Shown here: positions 8,229 to 17,008 of the stretch, one piece after another | Layout of the letters: each line of letters begins with the position of its first letter | Numbering within the stretch: the stretch's first letter is position 1 | Assembly (NCBI GenBank): GCA_035529075.1 | Contig: DATKXK010000003.1 | Span: 17,087 to 81,086 of the forward strand | Direction: 5' to 3' | DNA: 64,000 bases | Source: Acidobacteriota bacterium | GTDB taxonomy: Bacteria; Zixibacteria; MSB-5A5; GN15; FEB-12 | The notes under the pieces: generated by a model | Databases searched by the model: none | Told to the model about the DNA's origin: nothing | What the model saw: only the letters and a program-made list of their open reading frames with translations | Made by a program: the position numbers and the translations under genes

Positions 8229-8618
8229 TCAGACCGACTCCCTCATGATAGTCTTCAACGTTTCCTCCACTTCCGCGGCCAGGTCGTCCAGGCCGGCGTC
8301 GGGCATCATCTGCGCAATCATACCGGGGCGGTTCAGCTTCACCACCGTTTTCGGCCCGTCACCATACACCGCGTACCGGCACGGCATGAACAGCGCCACG
8401 TCCGGCTGCCTGCTCAGCGCCCGGTGGGCGAAAGAGGCGTTACATACTTCGATGATCACAAGCGGCCCGTGTTCGAACCCCTTCTCGGCCAGCGTCTCCT
8501 GGACATTGTGCACCGCCAGCACCCGGAACTGGTGTTTCGGCACGTTCGATTCAATGTTCTGCACAACGGTGTCAAACGGCTTGTCGGACTCCAGTGCGTA
8601 CGCAATTTGTTCGTTCAT
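8229..8618 (-). CDS. DUF302-family protein
   Basis: 129 residues from MNEQIAYAL at 8618. The pattern FDTVVQNIESNVPKHQFRVL, VQETLAEKGFEHGPLVIIEVCNASFAHRAL and LFMPCRYAVYGDG is that of the DUF302 family (a small alpha/beta dimeric fold often found beside redox or stress genes). The conserved Cys in IIEVCN and the MPCR motif are present. Function of the family is unknown. It sits between OsmC and the DUF6132-like frame; its TGA is 7 bases before the start of the latter, consistent with one operon. Confidence 0.85.
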   Translation of the reverse strand: MNEQIAYALESDKPFDTVVQNIESNVPKHQFRVLAVHNVQETLAEKGFEHGPLVIIEVCNASFAHRALSRQPDVALFMPCRYAVYGDGPKTVVKLNRPGMIAQMMPDAGLDDLAAEVEETLKTIMRESV

Positions 8619-8700
8619 ACTTTGCTCACGTCGTATGGGTAAATACACCCGTCTTTCTGCCTTTTCTCATTAGATGCAGCAACCGGCCGGATGATTCAGA

Positions 8701-9120
8701 CTATTCGGCCAGAATCTCATAGCTCGTGATCACCTTGCCCGGATTCTGCACGGTCTGGCTGACCACGCAGTACTTGGCCTCGGAAAGCTCTATTGCCCCG
8801 GCCAGTTTTTCCGGGTCGAGATTTTTACCCCGGGCTTTGAACTTCACTTCGATCGTATGAAACGGCTTGGGATAATCCTCGTTCTGATGGCCGATTATCT
8901 CGATATCAAGTCCCGTCAACTCCTGCCGCTGCTTGTGCAGGATTCGGACGATGTCGATCCCCGCACAGCCGGCCAGGCCGAACAGAAGCAGTTCCGTCGG
9001 CTTGTACCCCTCCTCATTGCCCCCTGCGGCCTTGCCCCCGTCGGTGACGATTTCATGGCCGAAGGCTCCAATCCCTTTGAACCTGATGCCCCCGGTCCAG
9101 CTCATTTTTGCCGTAACCAT
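8701..9120 (-). CDS. OsmC-family protein
   Basis: 139 residues from the ATG at 9120 (MVTAKMSW), which has an AAGGAACGGA ribosome site upstream; a longer open frame has no family support. The OsmC/Ohr core is present with the two family cysteines: LLLFGLAGCAGIDIVRIL near residue 53 and SEAKYCVVSQT near residue 118. OsmC proteins are thiol peroxidases acting on organic hydroperoxides; this short form resembles the YhfA/OsmC-like branch. It is upstream of DUF302, DUF6132-like, FmdB and thioredoxin-like genes on the same strand, and probably heads that group. Confidence 0.88.
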   Translation of the reverse strand: MVTAKMSWTGGIRFKGIGAFGHEIVTDGGKAAGGNEEGYKPTELLLFGLAGCAGIDIVRILHKQRQELTGLDIEIIGHQNEDYPKPFHTIEVKFKARGKNLDPEKLAGAIELSEAKYCVVSQTVQNPGKVITSYEILAE

Positions 9121-9325
9121 TTGTCCATCCGTTCCTTGCGCAACCCGGCTCCGAGTGCCGAACCTCCAACTTCTATTCTCGCGGACTCGACAAGATAATA
9201 ACAGGCAACGCCCGAAGGAACACGGAAATTCGCCGCCGCCGACCGGTACCCGCGACCAGCTCTCCGGCGAGTATAACCAAAGGCGCAAAAGAGATTGAAA
9301 CAAGAACAGGCCGACTCGGTGTGCG

Positions 9326-10789
9326 CTACTCGAGATTCAGCGACGTAAACAGGAAGGAGGAGATCGTGACGTTCACGAACGGTATCGTGCGCAGGGCGCC
9401 CTGGAGGTGCTGAACGTTCTTCGTCCAGTCTACACCGATCTCCAGGTCAACGAAGGCGAGGTCGAGCAGAAAGCTCTTGATTCCCAGCGAGGTCGAAGTG
9501 GTACTTTGCACCACCCCGGTCGGAAAGGGTTCGCTGTAATCCCCCTCGGCCAGCGTCCACGGCTCAGTCCACTCATCCTCCACGCCGCCCTCCCCTTGAC
9601 GGTGGTACGAGAGGCGCACAACGGCGGCGGTTCCCGCGCCGAACCATCGCATGACCGCGACGGAAGCCAGGTCGTAGTCATTGCCCAGGGCCGAGCCGAT
9701 GAGCCGGCGGCCCACGAGATACCGGTTACGCTCCAGCAGTTGGTTGAACGTCCAGTTCGTCACCCGCGTGTATTCCATCTTAACGTCAAGCCCGCGAGTA
9801 ATATCGGCGGCATACGCGCCCACCACGAGACCGTACTCGGCCGGCTCTTTATCCGAGGGCGTGTCGCTGTCAACCTGCAGATCGTCGATCAGAAGCTGAC
9901 CGTACAGCTTCAGGCCGTGCCCGGGTTTTAGCCGGAAATCGACGCCGACGGTCGTGTTGTCGTTGGCCCCGTCGTTTAGCTGAGAACCATGAAAGAAGAT
10001 CAGCGGATTGAGGTAAAACAGATCGATCTGGCGCCCCGGACCACCGAACAGAACCGTCTCGAACAGCCCCACGGACAGCCGACGACTCAGGTGTATATCG
10101 AGACGGTGAGCCGCAAAGTACCTGTTTTCGAACTGCTCGACACCGTCCTCGTCAGGGCTCAGACCGTCCAGCCGGGCCAGCCGGTACGACAGGGCCAGTC
10201 TGCCCCAGCTAAACGTGTAGGCCAAACCGTCAAGCCATCGCTCTCGCGAGAATATGAGCGAATTTCGGATCCCCCAGAAGGAGGCAAACCGCCCCACCAT
10301 CATCTCAAGTTTGCCGGTCCTGACGTGGGCGAACGCCTGCCTGACGTCGCCGGCCAGACCGCGCCATTTCACTCCGCTGTAATCCTCGTCCCTGGCCAGA
10401 GCCTCGTCCAGAACGAATGACCCGAACACGAAAACCCCGCGTACCGGACGGCCGGCAATACCGCCTCGGAGGCTCTCGAAACTCTGGGGGTGATGCCGCC
10501 TTGCGGCCCGGAATTTCTCACCGGCAAACGTGAACAACTCCAGTCGCGCCGGCTCAATCTCGCCCAGCCGCTGGAACGGCCCGAAGGCGAAACTCTGATG
10601 GTCCAGGCGGTAGGGACCGAGCTGGTAGTGGTACTTGTCCAGTGTCAGGGCGTCGATTCGCTCCAGCCGATCATATACAAACTCGTATTCCGAGGTACCG
10701 GTCGGCAGCACGCCGGCGAGGGACAGTTGAGCACCGAGGGCGAACAGCAGGAGGGCCGGCAGAATCTTCTTCATGAGGGACGCGGTCAT
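9326..10789 (-). CDS. Wzi-like outer-membrane capsule/exopolysaccharide protein
   Basis: 487 residues with a signal peptide (hydrophobic core LPALLLFALGAQLSLAG ending near residue 25) and then alternating beta-strand segments expected of an outer-membrane barrel. The stretch DIHLSRRLSVGLFETVLFG and DLFYLNPLIFFHGSQ matches the Wzi capsule-assembly family, in which the barrel helps attach polysaccharide to the surface. It ends with an aromatic C-terminal strand (SSFLFTSLNLE). Neighbours are a polyprenyl-phosphate sugar transferase, an aminotransferase homologue and a Wza-like export protein, all minus strand, which supports a role in exopolysaccharide assembly. Start could be this ATG or the ATG five codons later. 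Confidence 0.75.
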   Translation of the reverse strand: MTASLMKKILPALLLFALGAQLSLAGVLPTGTSEYEFVYDRLERIDALTLDKYHYQLGPYRLDHQSFAFGPFQRLGEIEPARLELFTFAGEKFRAARRHHPQSFESLRGGIAGRPVRGVFVFGSFVLDEALARDEDYSGVKWRGLAGDVRQAFAHVRTGKLEMMVGRFASFWGIRNSLIFSRERWLDGLAYTFSWGRLALSYRLARLDGLSPDEDGVEQFENRYFAAHRLDIHLSRRLSVGLFETVLFGGPGRQIDLFYLNPLIFFHGSQLNDGANDNTTVGVDFRLKPGHGLKLYGQLLIDDLQVDSDTPSDKEPAEYGLVVGAYAADITRGLDVKMEYTRVTNWTFNQLLERNRYLVGRRLIGSALGNDYDLASVAVMRWFGAGTAAVVRLSYHRQGEGGVEDEWTEPWTLAEGDYSEPFPTGVVQSTTSTSLGIKSFLLDLAFVDLEIGVDWTKNVQHLQGALRTIPFVNVTISSFLFTSLNLE

Positions 10790-10852
10790 GTCAGTTCCCG
10801 GCGTGAAGCTTCAACGGGGGCAAGACACCGCGAGCGCGGGGATACGGACGGC

Positions 10853-12505
10853 CTACACGCCTGTTCCTTTAAGGACCGCCGGTACCGTCTTGAGCAGGAT
10901 CTTGAGGTCCAGCCAGAGCGACCAGGTGTCGATATACTCGAGATCCATACGCATCCAGTCATCGAAGTCGATCCGGTTTCGGCCGTTGACCTGCCAGAGA
11001 CAGGTCACGCCCGGTTTGATCGAAAGCTTACGGTGCTGCCACGGCTGGTATCGCCTCACTTCCGAGGGAAGAGGCGGCCGCGGGCCGACAAGGGACATGT
11101 CCCCGGTGAGCACGTTGAAGAACTGTGGCAACTCGTCAACGGAGAACTTGCGCAGCAGGCGCCCGATAGTCGTCACACGGGGGTCTTTGCGTATCTTGAA
11201 GACCGGCCCGGACATTTCGTTGCGGTGAGCCAGCGCGTCTTTCTTTTTCTCGGCGTCCGCACACATCGTCCGGAACTTGTACAGGTTGAACAACCTCCCG
11301 TTGAGCCCCGAGCGCACCTGTTTGAAAATCACCGGTCCGGGGCTTTCCACCTTGATCAGCAGGGCCGCCAGGATCATGACGGGCGACACGATGACCAGCC
11401 CCACCGCGGCAGCAGCCTTGTCCAGCGCGTTCTTAACAAACAGAGCCGTGCGGCTCTCCGGCGCCGACTGGTAGATCAGGGCCGGCATGCCGTTTACATA
11501 CAGAGGACGTATCCGGGCTACCGTCGGGTAGTACACGTTGGGCATGACAAAGACGTTGACGCCCATGCGTTCGGCCGTGTTGAAAAGGTCCCGCGAGCGC
11601 GGGATATCCTCCGGCTCGACCGCCACGAACACGGCGTCGACCTGGCCGTTTGTAATGATCTCTTCCAGCCGGTCCGGGTGACCGATCAGCGGTATATCGC
11701 GATATCGCCACAGACCCCGGCGGCCGTAGTCGAGAAACCCGCTCAGCTTGGTGTCCAGGTCGGGAGAGGCCAGCACCATATCGGCAACTCGCTGGGCGTG
11801 TACGCCGGTCCCGAGAATCACCGCACGCCTGGCAAAGCACGTATCATCGGCGGTATATACTCTCGCCGCAAGCATTCGCAGCACTCGCCGCGAGTAGCGC
11901 AGCGCCACGAGCTGCAAAACCAGGTTGATCATCACGAAGGTGGTGACACCCAGGTAATCAACCGGCCACGCCATCAGAAAGCATGCAGCGACGAAGGCCA
12001 CGCTGACGTGCATCTCATCGACGAGAACCCACCGGGAACGTTTCCTTATGCGGTGCCGGGTCAGGGCGGGAACCGGCCCGCGGGTAAGCTGGTAAATGAG
12101 CCTGATCAGCACCAGCCCGGCGACGGCCTCAAAAATCCACCATCCCGAATAACGGTTGACGGCCACCGTCGCCCAGAGCGCAACGAGCGACGACACCGCC
12201 GCGCCGGCCTGGCCCGAACTGACCAGGAGGAGCCTTCTGAGCGATCTGGCAATAGGTCGTGAAATATGGTCCCAGCGCGGACCAATGGAAGGCCGGGTCC
12301 TGCCGCCCGCATTTCCCCGGGCACCAGCGACCGTGTGATCGGTGTTTGCCGCAGCACCCGTGCCCGCCTGCCTTATCTCAGGGCGCACCGGCTCACGAAC
12401 CGGGCCGGACGGCTGCTGGCGCACACCGCTGACCATGTGGCGGCCGTTCACAGCTACCACGCGCAATTCAAATGGTCTCCTGTCTGTCTTAGCGCTGGTC
12501 TCCAT
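10853..12505 (-). CDS. exopolysaccharide polyprenyl glycosylphosphotransferase (initiating sugar transferase)
   Basis: 550 residues. After a ~95-residue hydrophilic N-terminus come four membrane segments (about 105-210), a CoA-binding/Rossmann-like domain (AVILGTGVHAQRVADMV), another membrane helix (VGLVIVSPVMILAALLIKVESPGPVIF) and the bacterial sugar-transferase domain with NLYKFRTMCADAE, PRVTTIGRLLRKFSVDELPQ and GDMSLVGPRPPL near the C-terminus. This is the WcaJ/CpsE/Gne-type enzyme that transfers a sugar phosphate to undecaprenyl phosphate at the cytoplasmic face and so starts the repeat unit. The long N-terminal extension may mean the true start lies downstream (a GTG 23 codons in is possible). 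It lies between the aminotransferase-like and Wzi-like genes. Confidence 0.9.
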   Translation of the reverse strand: METSAKTDRRPFELRVVAVNGRHMVSGVRQQPSGPVREPVRPEIRQAGTGAAANTDHTVAGARGNAGGRTRPSIGPRWDHISRPIARSLRRLLLVSSGQAGAAVSSLVALWATVAVNRYSGWWIFEAVAGLVLIRLIYQLTRGPVPALTRHRIRKRSRWVLVDEMHVSVAFVAACFLMAWPVDYLGVTTFVMINLVLQLVALRYSRRVLRMLAARVYTADDTCFARRAVILGTGVHAQRVADMVLASPDLDTKLSGFLDYGRRGLWRYRDIPLIGHPDRLEEIITNGQVDAVFVAVEPEDIPRSRDLFNTAERMGVNVFVMPNVYYPTVARIRPLYVNGMPALIYQSAPESRTALFVKNALDKAAAAVGLVIVSPVMILAALLIKVESPGPVIFKQVRSGLNGRLFNLYKFRTMCADAEKKKDALAHRNEMSGPVFKIRKDPRVTTIGRLLRKFSVDELPQFFNVLTGDMSLVGPRPPLPSEVRRYQPWQHRKLSIKPGVTCLWQVNGRNRIDFDDWMRMDLEYIDTWSLWLDLKILLKTVPAVLKGTGV

Positions 12506-12622
12506 GTCCCTCTGTCAGCATCCCTGCTCCGGTCTGCGGCAGCAACCGCACGGCCTGCCCTTCACCTTTATAGCCGGACAGAAAAGCAATCTCCCCGATC
12601 AAGACGGTGACCCCGGGGATGT

Positions 12623-13687
12623 TTACTCCTTAGCGCCCCGGGACGTTTCTCGCTTGGCCGGGATACGTCCCGATCCTGGATCATCGGACAGCCGGGTACC
12701 ACCGCGGCTTCCTGACCTTCCCTGCTCCCAACCGTGATAAGTTACTGCCCGTTTGTCAATTGTTTTTATCCGGTAATACTCCCGAGGCATCTTCTTGAAT
12801 GCCTGCAGGAAGCCGTCGTCGAACCTCTCCGACTGCACCCTGTACCGCACGTAGTTGTTCAACCCCGGGTAACCGTCGAGATTCTCTATTGGCGCCCGGT
12901 GGGCGGCCAGAAAATTCCCGACGCGTTTGGGGTCCGCAACCCGCAGGAGCAGAAAGTCAGTCGCCGTAATCCGGCTCTGGACGCCAAGCCGCGTCAGCGT
13001 GGTTGCGATGCGCAGCATTTCGCTGTGCAGCCGTTTCAACCGCTCGCCTTGTGGTGCGCCATCCGCCAGCATTGTCATCACGCCGCTCCTGATCGCCGCT
13101 GGTATCCGCTGTCGTTCAAAACTGCCCCTAAGATGCCGAATCAAATCCTTCGGGGCAACGATAAATCCTGATTCCTCACATCCGCTACCCGGCCCCGTGA
13201 GGAAGGACCTGATGACCGTCACATTTGAATAAAGGTCCAGAAGCGGCACCGCCGTGATGCCGAGGTAGTCATAGTAATGCTCGTCGATTACCAGAGTCCC
13301 GTTCGGGATCGCCTCGGCGATATCTCTCAGGCCCGAAAGGGCACAGCTGGCCCCGGTGACCCGGTTCGGGTTGGCCACGTATACAAGCTCATCTCCCCGG
13401 GCTATGTTCTGCAGTACCGGCCGGGGGCCACCGGCAAACGGTGACGGACCCAGCAACTCGGTAAGCGTCAACTCGGCGCGGTCCACGGCAATGGCCAGGT
13501 CAGGCGCCGCATGCCCTGACACCAGCAGCTTGTCCTGCAACCGATTCACGTGTCCCAGCAGGGAAGTCATGGCTTCCGTGAAGTCTTGAAACAGCAGGAC
13601 CCTTGAACGCGCGACCATGGCCCGGCGCGCGACCTGCTCCAGTATATTGTCAGTCTGTTCATGGCTGACCACTGCAGGCTGGTCCAT
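12623..13687 (-). CDS. fold-type I aminotransferase homologue lacking the PLP lysine
   Basis: 354 residues with an AAGGATG ribosome site before the ATG at 13687. The layout follows histidinol-phosphate-type aminotransferases: ANPNRVTGASC (for NPNNPTG) near 106-115, LVIDEHYYDY (for DEAYxEF) near 132-141, then VIRSFLTGPGSG near 159-169, which is where the family has RSFSK-x-G-L-A-G. The Schiff-base lysine is replaced by Thr164 (SFLT) and the following glycine/arginine motif is not kept, so PLP catalysis in the usual way is not expected. The frame is intact over the full family length, arguing against simple decay. It sits in an exopolysaccharide locus between a Wza-like exporter and the initiating transferase, so a regulatory or structural role there is possible (inference). 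Confidence 0.7.
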   Translation of the reverse strand: MDQPAVVSHEQTDNILEQVARRAMVARSRVLLFQDFTEAMTSLLGHVNRLQDKLLVSGHAAPDLAIAVDRAELTLTELLGPSPFAGGPRPVLQNIARGDELVYVANPNRVTGASCALSGLRDIAEAIPNGTLVIDEHYYDYLGITAVPLLDLYSNVTVIRSFLTGPGSGCEESGFIVAPKDLIRHLRGSFERQRIPAAIRSGVMTMLADGAPQGERLKRLHSEMLRIATTLTRLGVQSRITATDFLLLRVADPKRVGNFLAAHRAPIENLDGYPGLNNYVRYRVQSERFDDGFLQAFKKMPREYYRIKTIDKRAVTYHGWEQGRSGSRGGTRLSDDPGSGRIPAKRETSRGAKE

Positions 13688-14015
13688 TCTTACATCCTTT
13701 CTCTTGCAGTTTCACTCGCAACGCGCATCCGGGCGCCTTGCGCGAGTACCTCCACTGTGTGGGGGGCAATCCCGGTGCCAAGCTGTATGCTTTCTGCACA
13801 CCACGCGGCAACCGCTTGTCGAACAACGCGTTGCTCACACACGCCGGATTGCCCCCGGCCCTGCCCGGTTCATCCGGCCACAACCGGTCGAGCAACCCTT
13901 GCCGTCACGGCGGAAAAAAATTCCATTAAAACGCCGGAGGGCTGAGCCAGCTCTCCGGCGATGATAGGAAGGTGAGAAAGGAAAGAGCGTCCTCTGAGAT
14001 GATCTTGCAGTGCCT
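13688..14015 (-). other. 328-base gap: leader of the aminotransferase-like gene plus a terminator
   Basis: No convincing gene. The distal part holds the terminator of the Wza-like gene (13911-13960). The proximal ~220 bases form a GC-rich leader for the gene at 13687; within it GTGTGC and GCATAC (about 13785-13802) can pair as a small hairpin and GGTG/CACC pairs enclose it. It does not match the consensus of any riboswitch I know, including c-di-GMP-I. Confidence 0.4.
13911..13960 (-). terminator. rho-independent terminator after the Wza-like gene
   Basis: Perfect 8-bp inverted repeat CGCCGGAG (13932-13939) / CTCCGGCG (13953-13960), followed on the minus strand by TTTT and, a few bases on, a run of seven T. 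It lies 55 bases past the stop of the polysaccharide export gene at 14016. Confidence 0.8.
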
Positions 14016-16364
14016 TTACAGCTTCGTTACCAGCAGCACGGTCGTCAGCGCCCCGGTAGTCGCAGTCAGGACGGTACCGAGGGTCTTCGCGAAATTGCGC
14101 TCACGCTGGATCTTGGTCGGCACGACGATTATGTCGCCCATCTGCACCTTGCGGCCCAGCGTGCTGCTTCCGGCAAACACCTCCCCGTTGGCCCGTATCA
14201 GGCGTGTCGCTTTCTTGTCGGCGCGCGGCGTGAAGTTGCCGGCACGCCGGACATAGTATTTTACACTTTCGTTTTCTCGAAACCTGATGGTTCCGTTTTG
14301 ACCAACCGCCCCCAGCACCGATATGCCTGACGGCAGGCTGGGGACAAAAATCCGGTCGCCCGGCTCAAGCGTCATGTCTCCTTGTCCGCCACCGGTTCCC
14401 AGGATGAGATCCATATCGATGGCAATCCGGTTCACGGCGGCCGCCTCATATTCAATCACTGCTTGTGGCTTCACGTGACCCAGCGAATCCTCGATCAGCG
14501 GGTTTGACTTCTCCAGTTGTCTGGGAATCCGCAACCGCTCCAGCGACTGGCCGATCGTGGCACGCTCGAAAACGATCCCGCTCGGAAAGGCCCGCGGCGT
14601 AAACCCGCCGGCCCGCTCAAGGAGGCTGTACAGGCTCTCATTGTGGCTGCTCAGCACGTACTCGCCCGGGTACGCTACCTCGCCCTCTACCGTTACCGTG
14701 CGGTGCAGCTTCCACTGCGGTATCTGGCGCACGTAGACCCGATCCCCCTCCTTGAGCACGGTGGAACCGGAAGGGTCACCGCCGATGTCAACGTAGTGGA
14801 TCGATACGTCGCCACGCTCATCGAGACGCGCGATCTCGGCCTGAAGGCGCAGGGCACTCTTGGTGAATGACCCGGCAAGGAATATCAGATCCTGAACGGT
14901 CATGCCGTCATAGTACGGATACTCGCCCGGATACTGCACCTGGCCGGATATCCACATGCGCCGGTCCCAGGTGACGTCCTCAATCGCATACACGTGAAGC
15001 GAGTCACGATCCTGCAGCAGAATGTCCTCGGCGCGGCCGTCGAGAATGTCGCGAAGGTTCAGGGAGATGACCTCGGTGCGCCAGTCGGGATGGCGACGAA
15101 ACAGATTGGCACGGCCGTAGTAGACGTCATAATCCTGAAGCTGGCTGCGTGTGACCAACTCCAATACACGGGTCGAATCGTTGCGCTCATAGTAGCCGGG
15201 ATGCCTCACCTGGCCGAACATCGCAACCATGTTTTTCCTGGCCTTGAAAACCGAAAAGACCGTCAGCCGGTCGCCGTCCATCAGTATGAAGTCAGGCCCG
15301 CTGCCGTCGTCGAGACCCGTGAGATTCAAATCGTGCACCTGCCATTGCCGCTGGCCGGAGACTCTTTCGAGCATAGCCCGCTCCAGGTGCGCCTCCGGGT
15401 TCGTGCCGCCGGCCAGGTGCAGCACGTCCCCGGCCGTAGCCGTACCTTTCAGTTCATACACGCCGGGCCGTCTCACTTCGCCGCGAACAGCCACTCGCGC
15501 ACCGGCCACCGGCACAAAGACGGCGTCTCCGGACTCGAGCCGAACATCCAGCGAGTTGTCGCCTTCCAGCAGAAACCGGTACAGGTCGACCTCGGCCACC
15601 GCTTTCCCGCTCCGCATCAACCTGATCGACCGCATCGAGCCGTTGAGGTTCGGCCCGCCCGCCTGGTACAGCGCGTTAAACAGGGACGTCAGCGACGAAA
15701 CGGTATACGCACCGGGCGCCTTGACCTCACCGGTCAGATAAATGCGGATGGAACGTATTTTCCCGAGGGAGACGGTCAGGTCGAACCCGGAATATGCCTT
15801 GGACAGAGACTTTTGCACCTGCGTTCTGAATTCGGCCAGCGTCTTCCCCCACGCGATCAGTTCGCCGACTTTGGGTATGAACACCTTGCCTTCGCGGTCC
15901 ACGGTGAGATTGTACTCGTTGTCAACCCGCCCCCAGACGTACACGATGACGTTGTCACCGGGTCCAAGGATGTAGTTGTCATCCGAGGCAATGTCGTCCG
16001 GCGGCAATGTCTCCCGCGGCCCGTCGAACATCCCGGTCCCGAACGGCTGTAGTTCTTCAAAGGGCGGCAGATCTTGCTGCTCGCCGCCTTCGGCACTCCG
16101 GACGGCGGTTTCCTTTAACGTGTCCCCGGAGAGCGACTGTACGCGGGCTGCGCCCGCGCCGGAACCCTCGGGCGGATCGAATATCCGCGGGCTGTGGTAG
16201 GAGCCGCTCTTGCCAACAGCGGGCCGGGAAGCTGCGTAGCGTTCGAGCAGAGCCGCTTTCTCGCTCTCGCTCAGGTCACCCAGGTCCCCGGCGATCAACT
16301 CCCGAAACCAGTTAAGGGAGACCAGCACGATAACGAGCACCAAGAGGATGAGCAGTTTTCGCAT
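14016..16364 (-). CDS. SLBB-domain polysaccharide export protein (Wza-like)
   Basis: 782 residues with an AGGAAGGT ribosome site and an N-terminal membrane/signal segment (LLILLVLVIVLVSLNWF). The polysaccharide-biosynthesis/export domain begins DNYILGPGDNVIVYVWGRVD, followed by repeated SLBB domains, each marked by a GEV.. PGxY.. LxxAGG pattern (for example YLTGEVKAPGAYTVSSLTS, AVRGEVRRPGVYELKGT, VEGEVAYPGEYVLSSHNE). It ends with a short hydrophobic segment (TLGTVLTATTGALTTVLLVTKL), as in large Wza-type secretins that insert in the outer membrane. It forms the channel for exopolysaccharide export; the genes downstream on the same strand supply the initiating transferase and a Wzi-like protein. 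A terminator follows at 13911-13960. Confidence 0.92.
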   Translation of the reverse strand: MRKLLILLVLVIVLVSLNWFRELIAGDLGDLSESEKAALLERYAASRPAVGKSGSYHSPRIFDPPEGSGAGAARVQSLSGDTLKETAVRSAEGGEQQDLPPFEELQPFGTGMFDGPRETLPPDDIASDDNYILGPGDNVIVYVWGRVDNEYNLTVDREGKVFIPKVGELIAWGKTLAEFRTQVQKSLSKAYSGFDLTVSLGKIRSIRIYLTGEVKAPGAYTVSSLTSLFNALYQAGGPNLNGSMRSIRLMRSGKAVAEVDLYRFLLEGDNSLDVRLESGDAVFVPVAGARVAVRGEVRRPGVYELKGTATAGDVLHLAGGTNPEAHLERAMLERVSGQRQWQVHDLNLTGLDDGSGPDFILMDGDRLTVFSVFKARKNMVAMFGQVRHPGYYERNDSTRVLELVTRSQLQDYDVYYGRANLFRRHPDWRTEVISLNLRDILDGRAEDILLQDRDSLHVYAIEDVTWDRRMWISGQVQYPGEYPYYDGMTVQDLIFLAGSFTKSALRLQAEIARLDERGDVSIHYVDIGGDPSGSTVLKEGDRVYVRQIPQWKLHRTVTVEGEVAYPGEYVLSSHNESLYSLLERAGGFTPRAFPSGIVFERATIGQSLERLRIPRQLEKSNPLIEDSLGHVKPQAVIEYEAAAVNRIAIDMDLILGTGGGQGDMTLEPGDRIFVPSLPSGISVLGAVGQNGTIRFRENESVKYYVRRAGNFTPRADKKATRLIRANGEVFAGSSTLGRKVQMGDIIVVPTKIQRERNFAKTLGTVLTATTGALTTVLLVTKL

Positions 16365-17008
16365 TCTTACCTTCCTGACTGGCAGCTAACCGGCAAGGAC
16401 ATCGCCGGTGCGGTTTCCCTTCATCCTGACCAACTTCCTTAGCAAGGCTGGTGCCGGGGCCGACGCGTTGATCGGAGTTGACGCGGCCACAAGCGGTTAC
16501 ACCCGGCAGGCGCACCGGCACGAGGGCTGGTCGGTCCGGTACAAGAGCATTCGCTTCCCTCGAGCCAGGGAACATTTTTCCGGCGCGCAGGAGACGCTGC
16601 TTCGATCACACGCAGCGCCGGTGTGGCAGCCGGGGTTGCCCATTTCTAAGCCCAACTGTGGCAATTCTTTTTAGTTCTCTTAAGTTTACGCGCAGGCTGC
16701 GGCCCAGGAAGTTCTTCACATATGGCGAGGTGGTCCGTCTTATCTGAAACGTTTCCTAACTCCCGGTTTGACATCGGCTTATTGAAGCCGTGCCGGAGAA
16801 AAAGCTGTTTGCCGCTTGACATGATCAGACCGCTGTTGTAATTTGCGGGCCTGTTTTTTGACGCTGTGTCCGGATTCGTTCCTCGCATACGGGGAATGGT
16901 GGACAGGTTTGGAGTAACAGGAGGGATTCCACAGGAAGAGAATCCTTTTCGATTCTGAAGCTGATATAGGAAGATTGACTCGTTTTTATCTTTGTTACGG
17001 AGATGGTA
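16365..17008. other. 644-base divergent intergenic region
   Basis: Separates the minus-strand export gene (start 16364) from the plus-strand porin gene (start 17009). No open frame in it has coding character. A promoter for the porin lies at 16816-16844; the minus-strand half must hold the promoter and leader of the exopolysaccharide export gene, but I could not pin down its elements. Confidence 0.45.
16816..16844 (+). promoter_or_regulatory. sigma70-type promoter for the FadL-like porin
   Basis: TTGACA (16816-16821), a 17-base spacer, then TAATTT (16839-16844). Transcription would start near 16851, leaving a leader of about 158 bases before the porin start codon. Confidence 0.6.

Noticed and set aside
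10490..12262. 590-codon plus-strand frame opposite the sugar transferase
   Set aside because: Antisense of a well-supported glycosylphosphotransferase; no ribosome site or family similarity.
13659..13895. 78-codon minus-strand frame in the exopolysaccharide leader
   Set aside because: Runs through the ribosome site of the following gene and has no similarity; treated as non-coding leader.
13688..13910. c-di-GMP-I riboswitch before an exopolysaccharide gene
   Set aside because: Short GGGCAA resemblance only; the conserved GCAAAGC, GAAA tetraloop and 3' pairing are absent.
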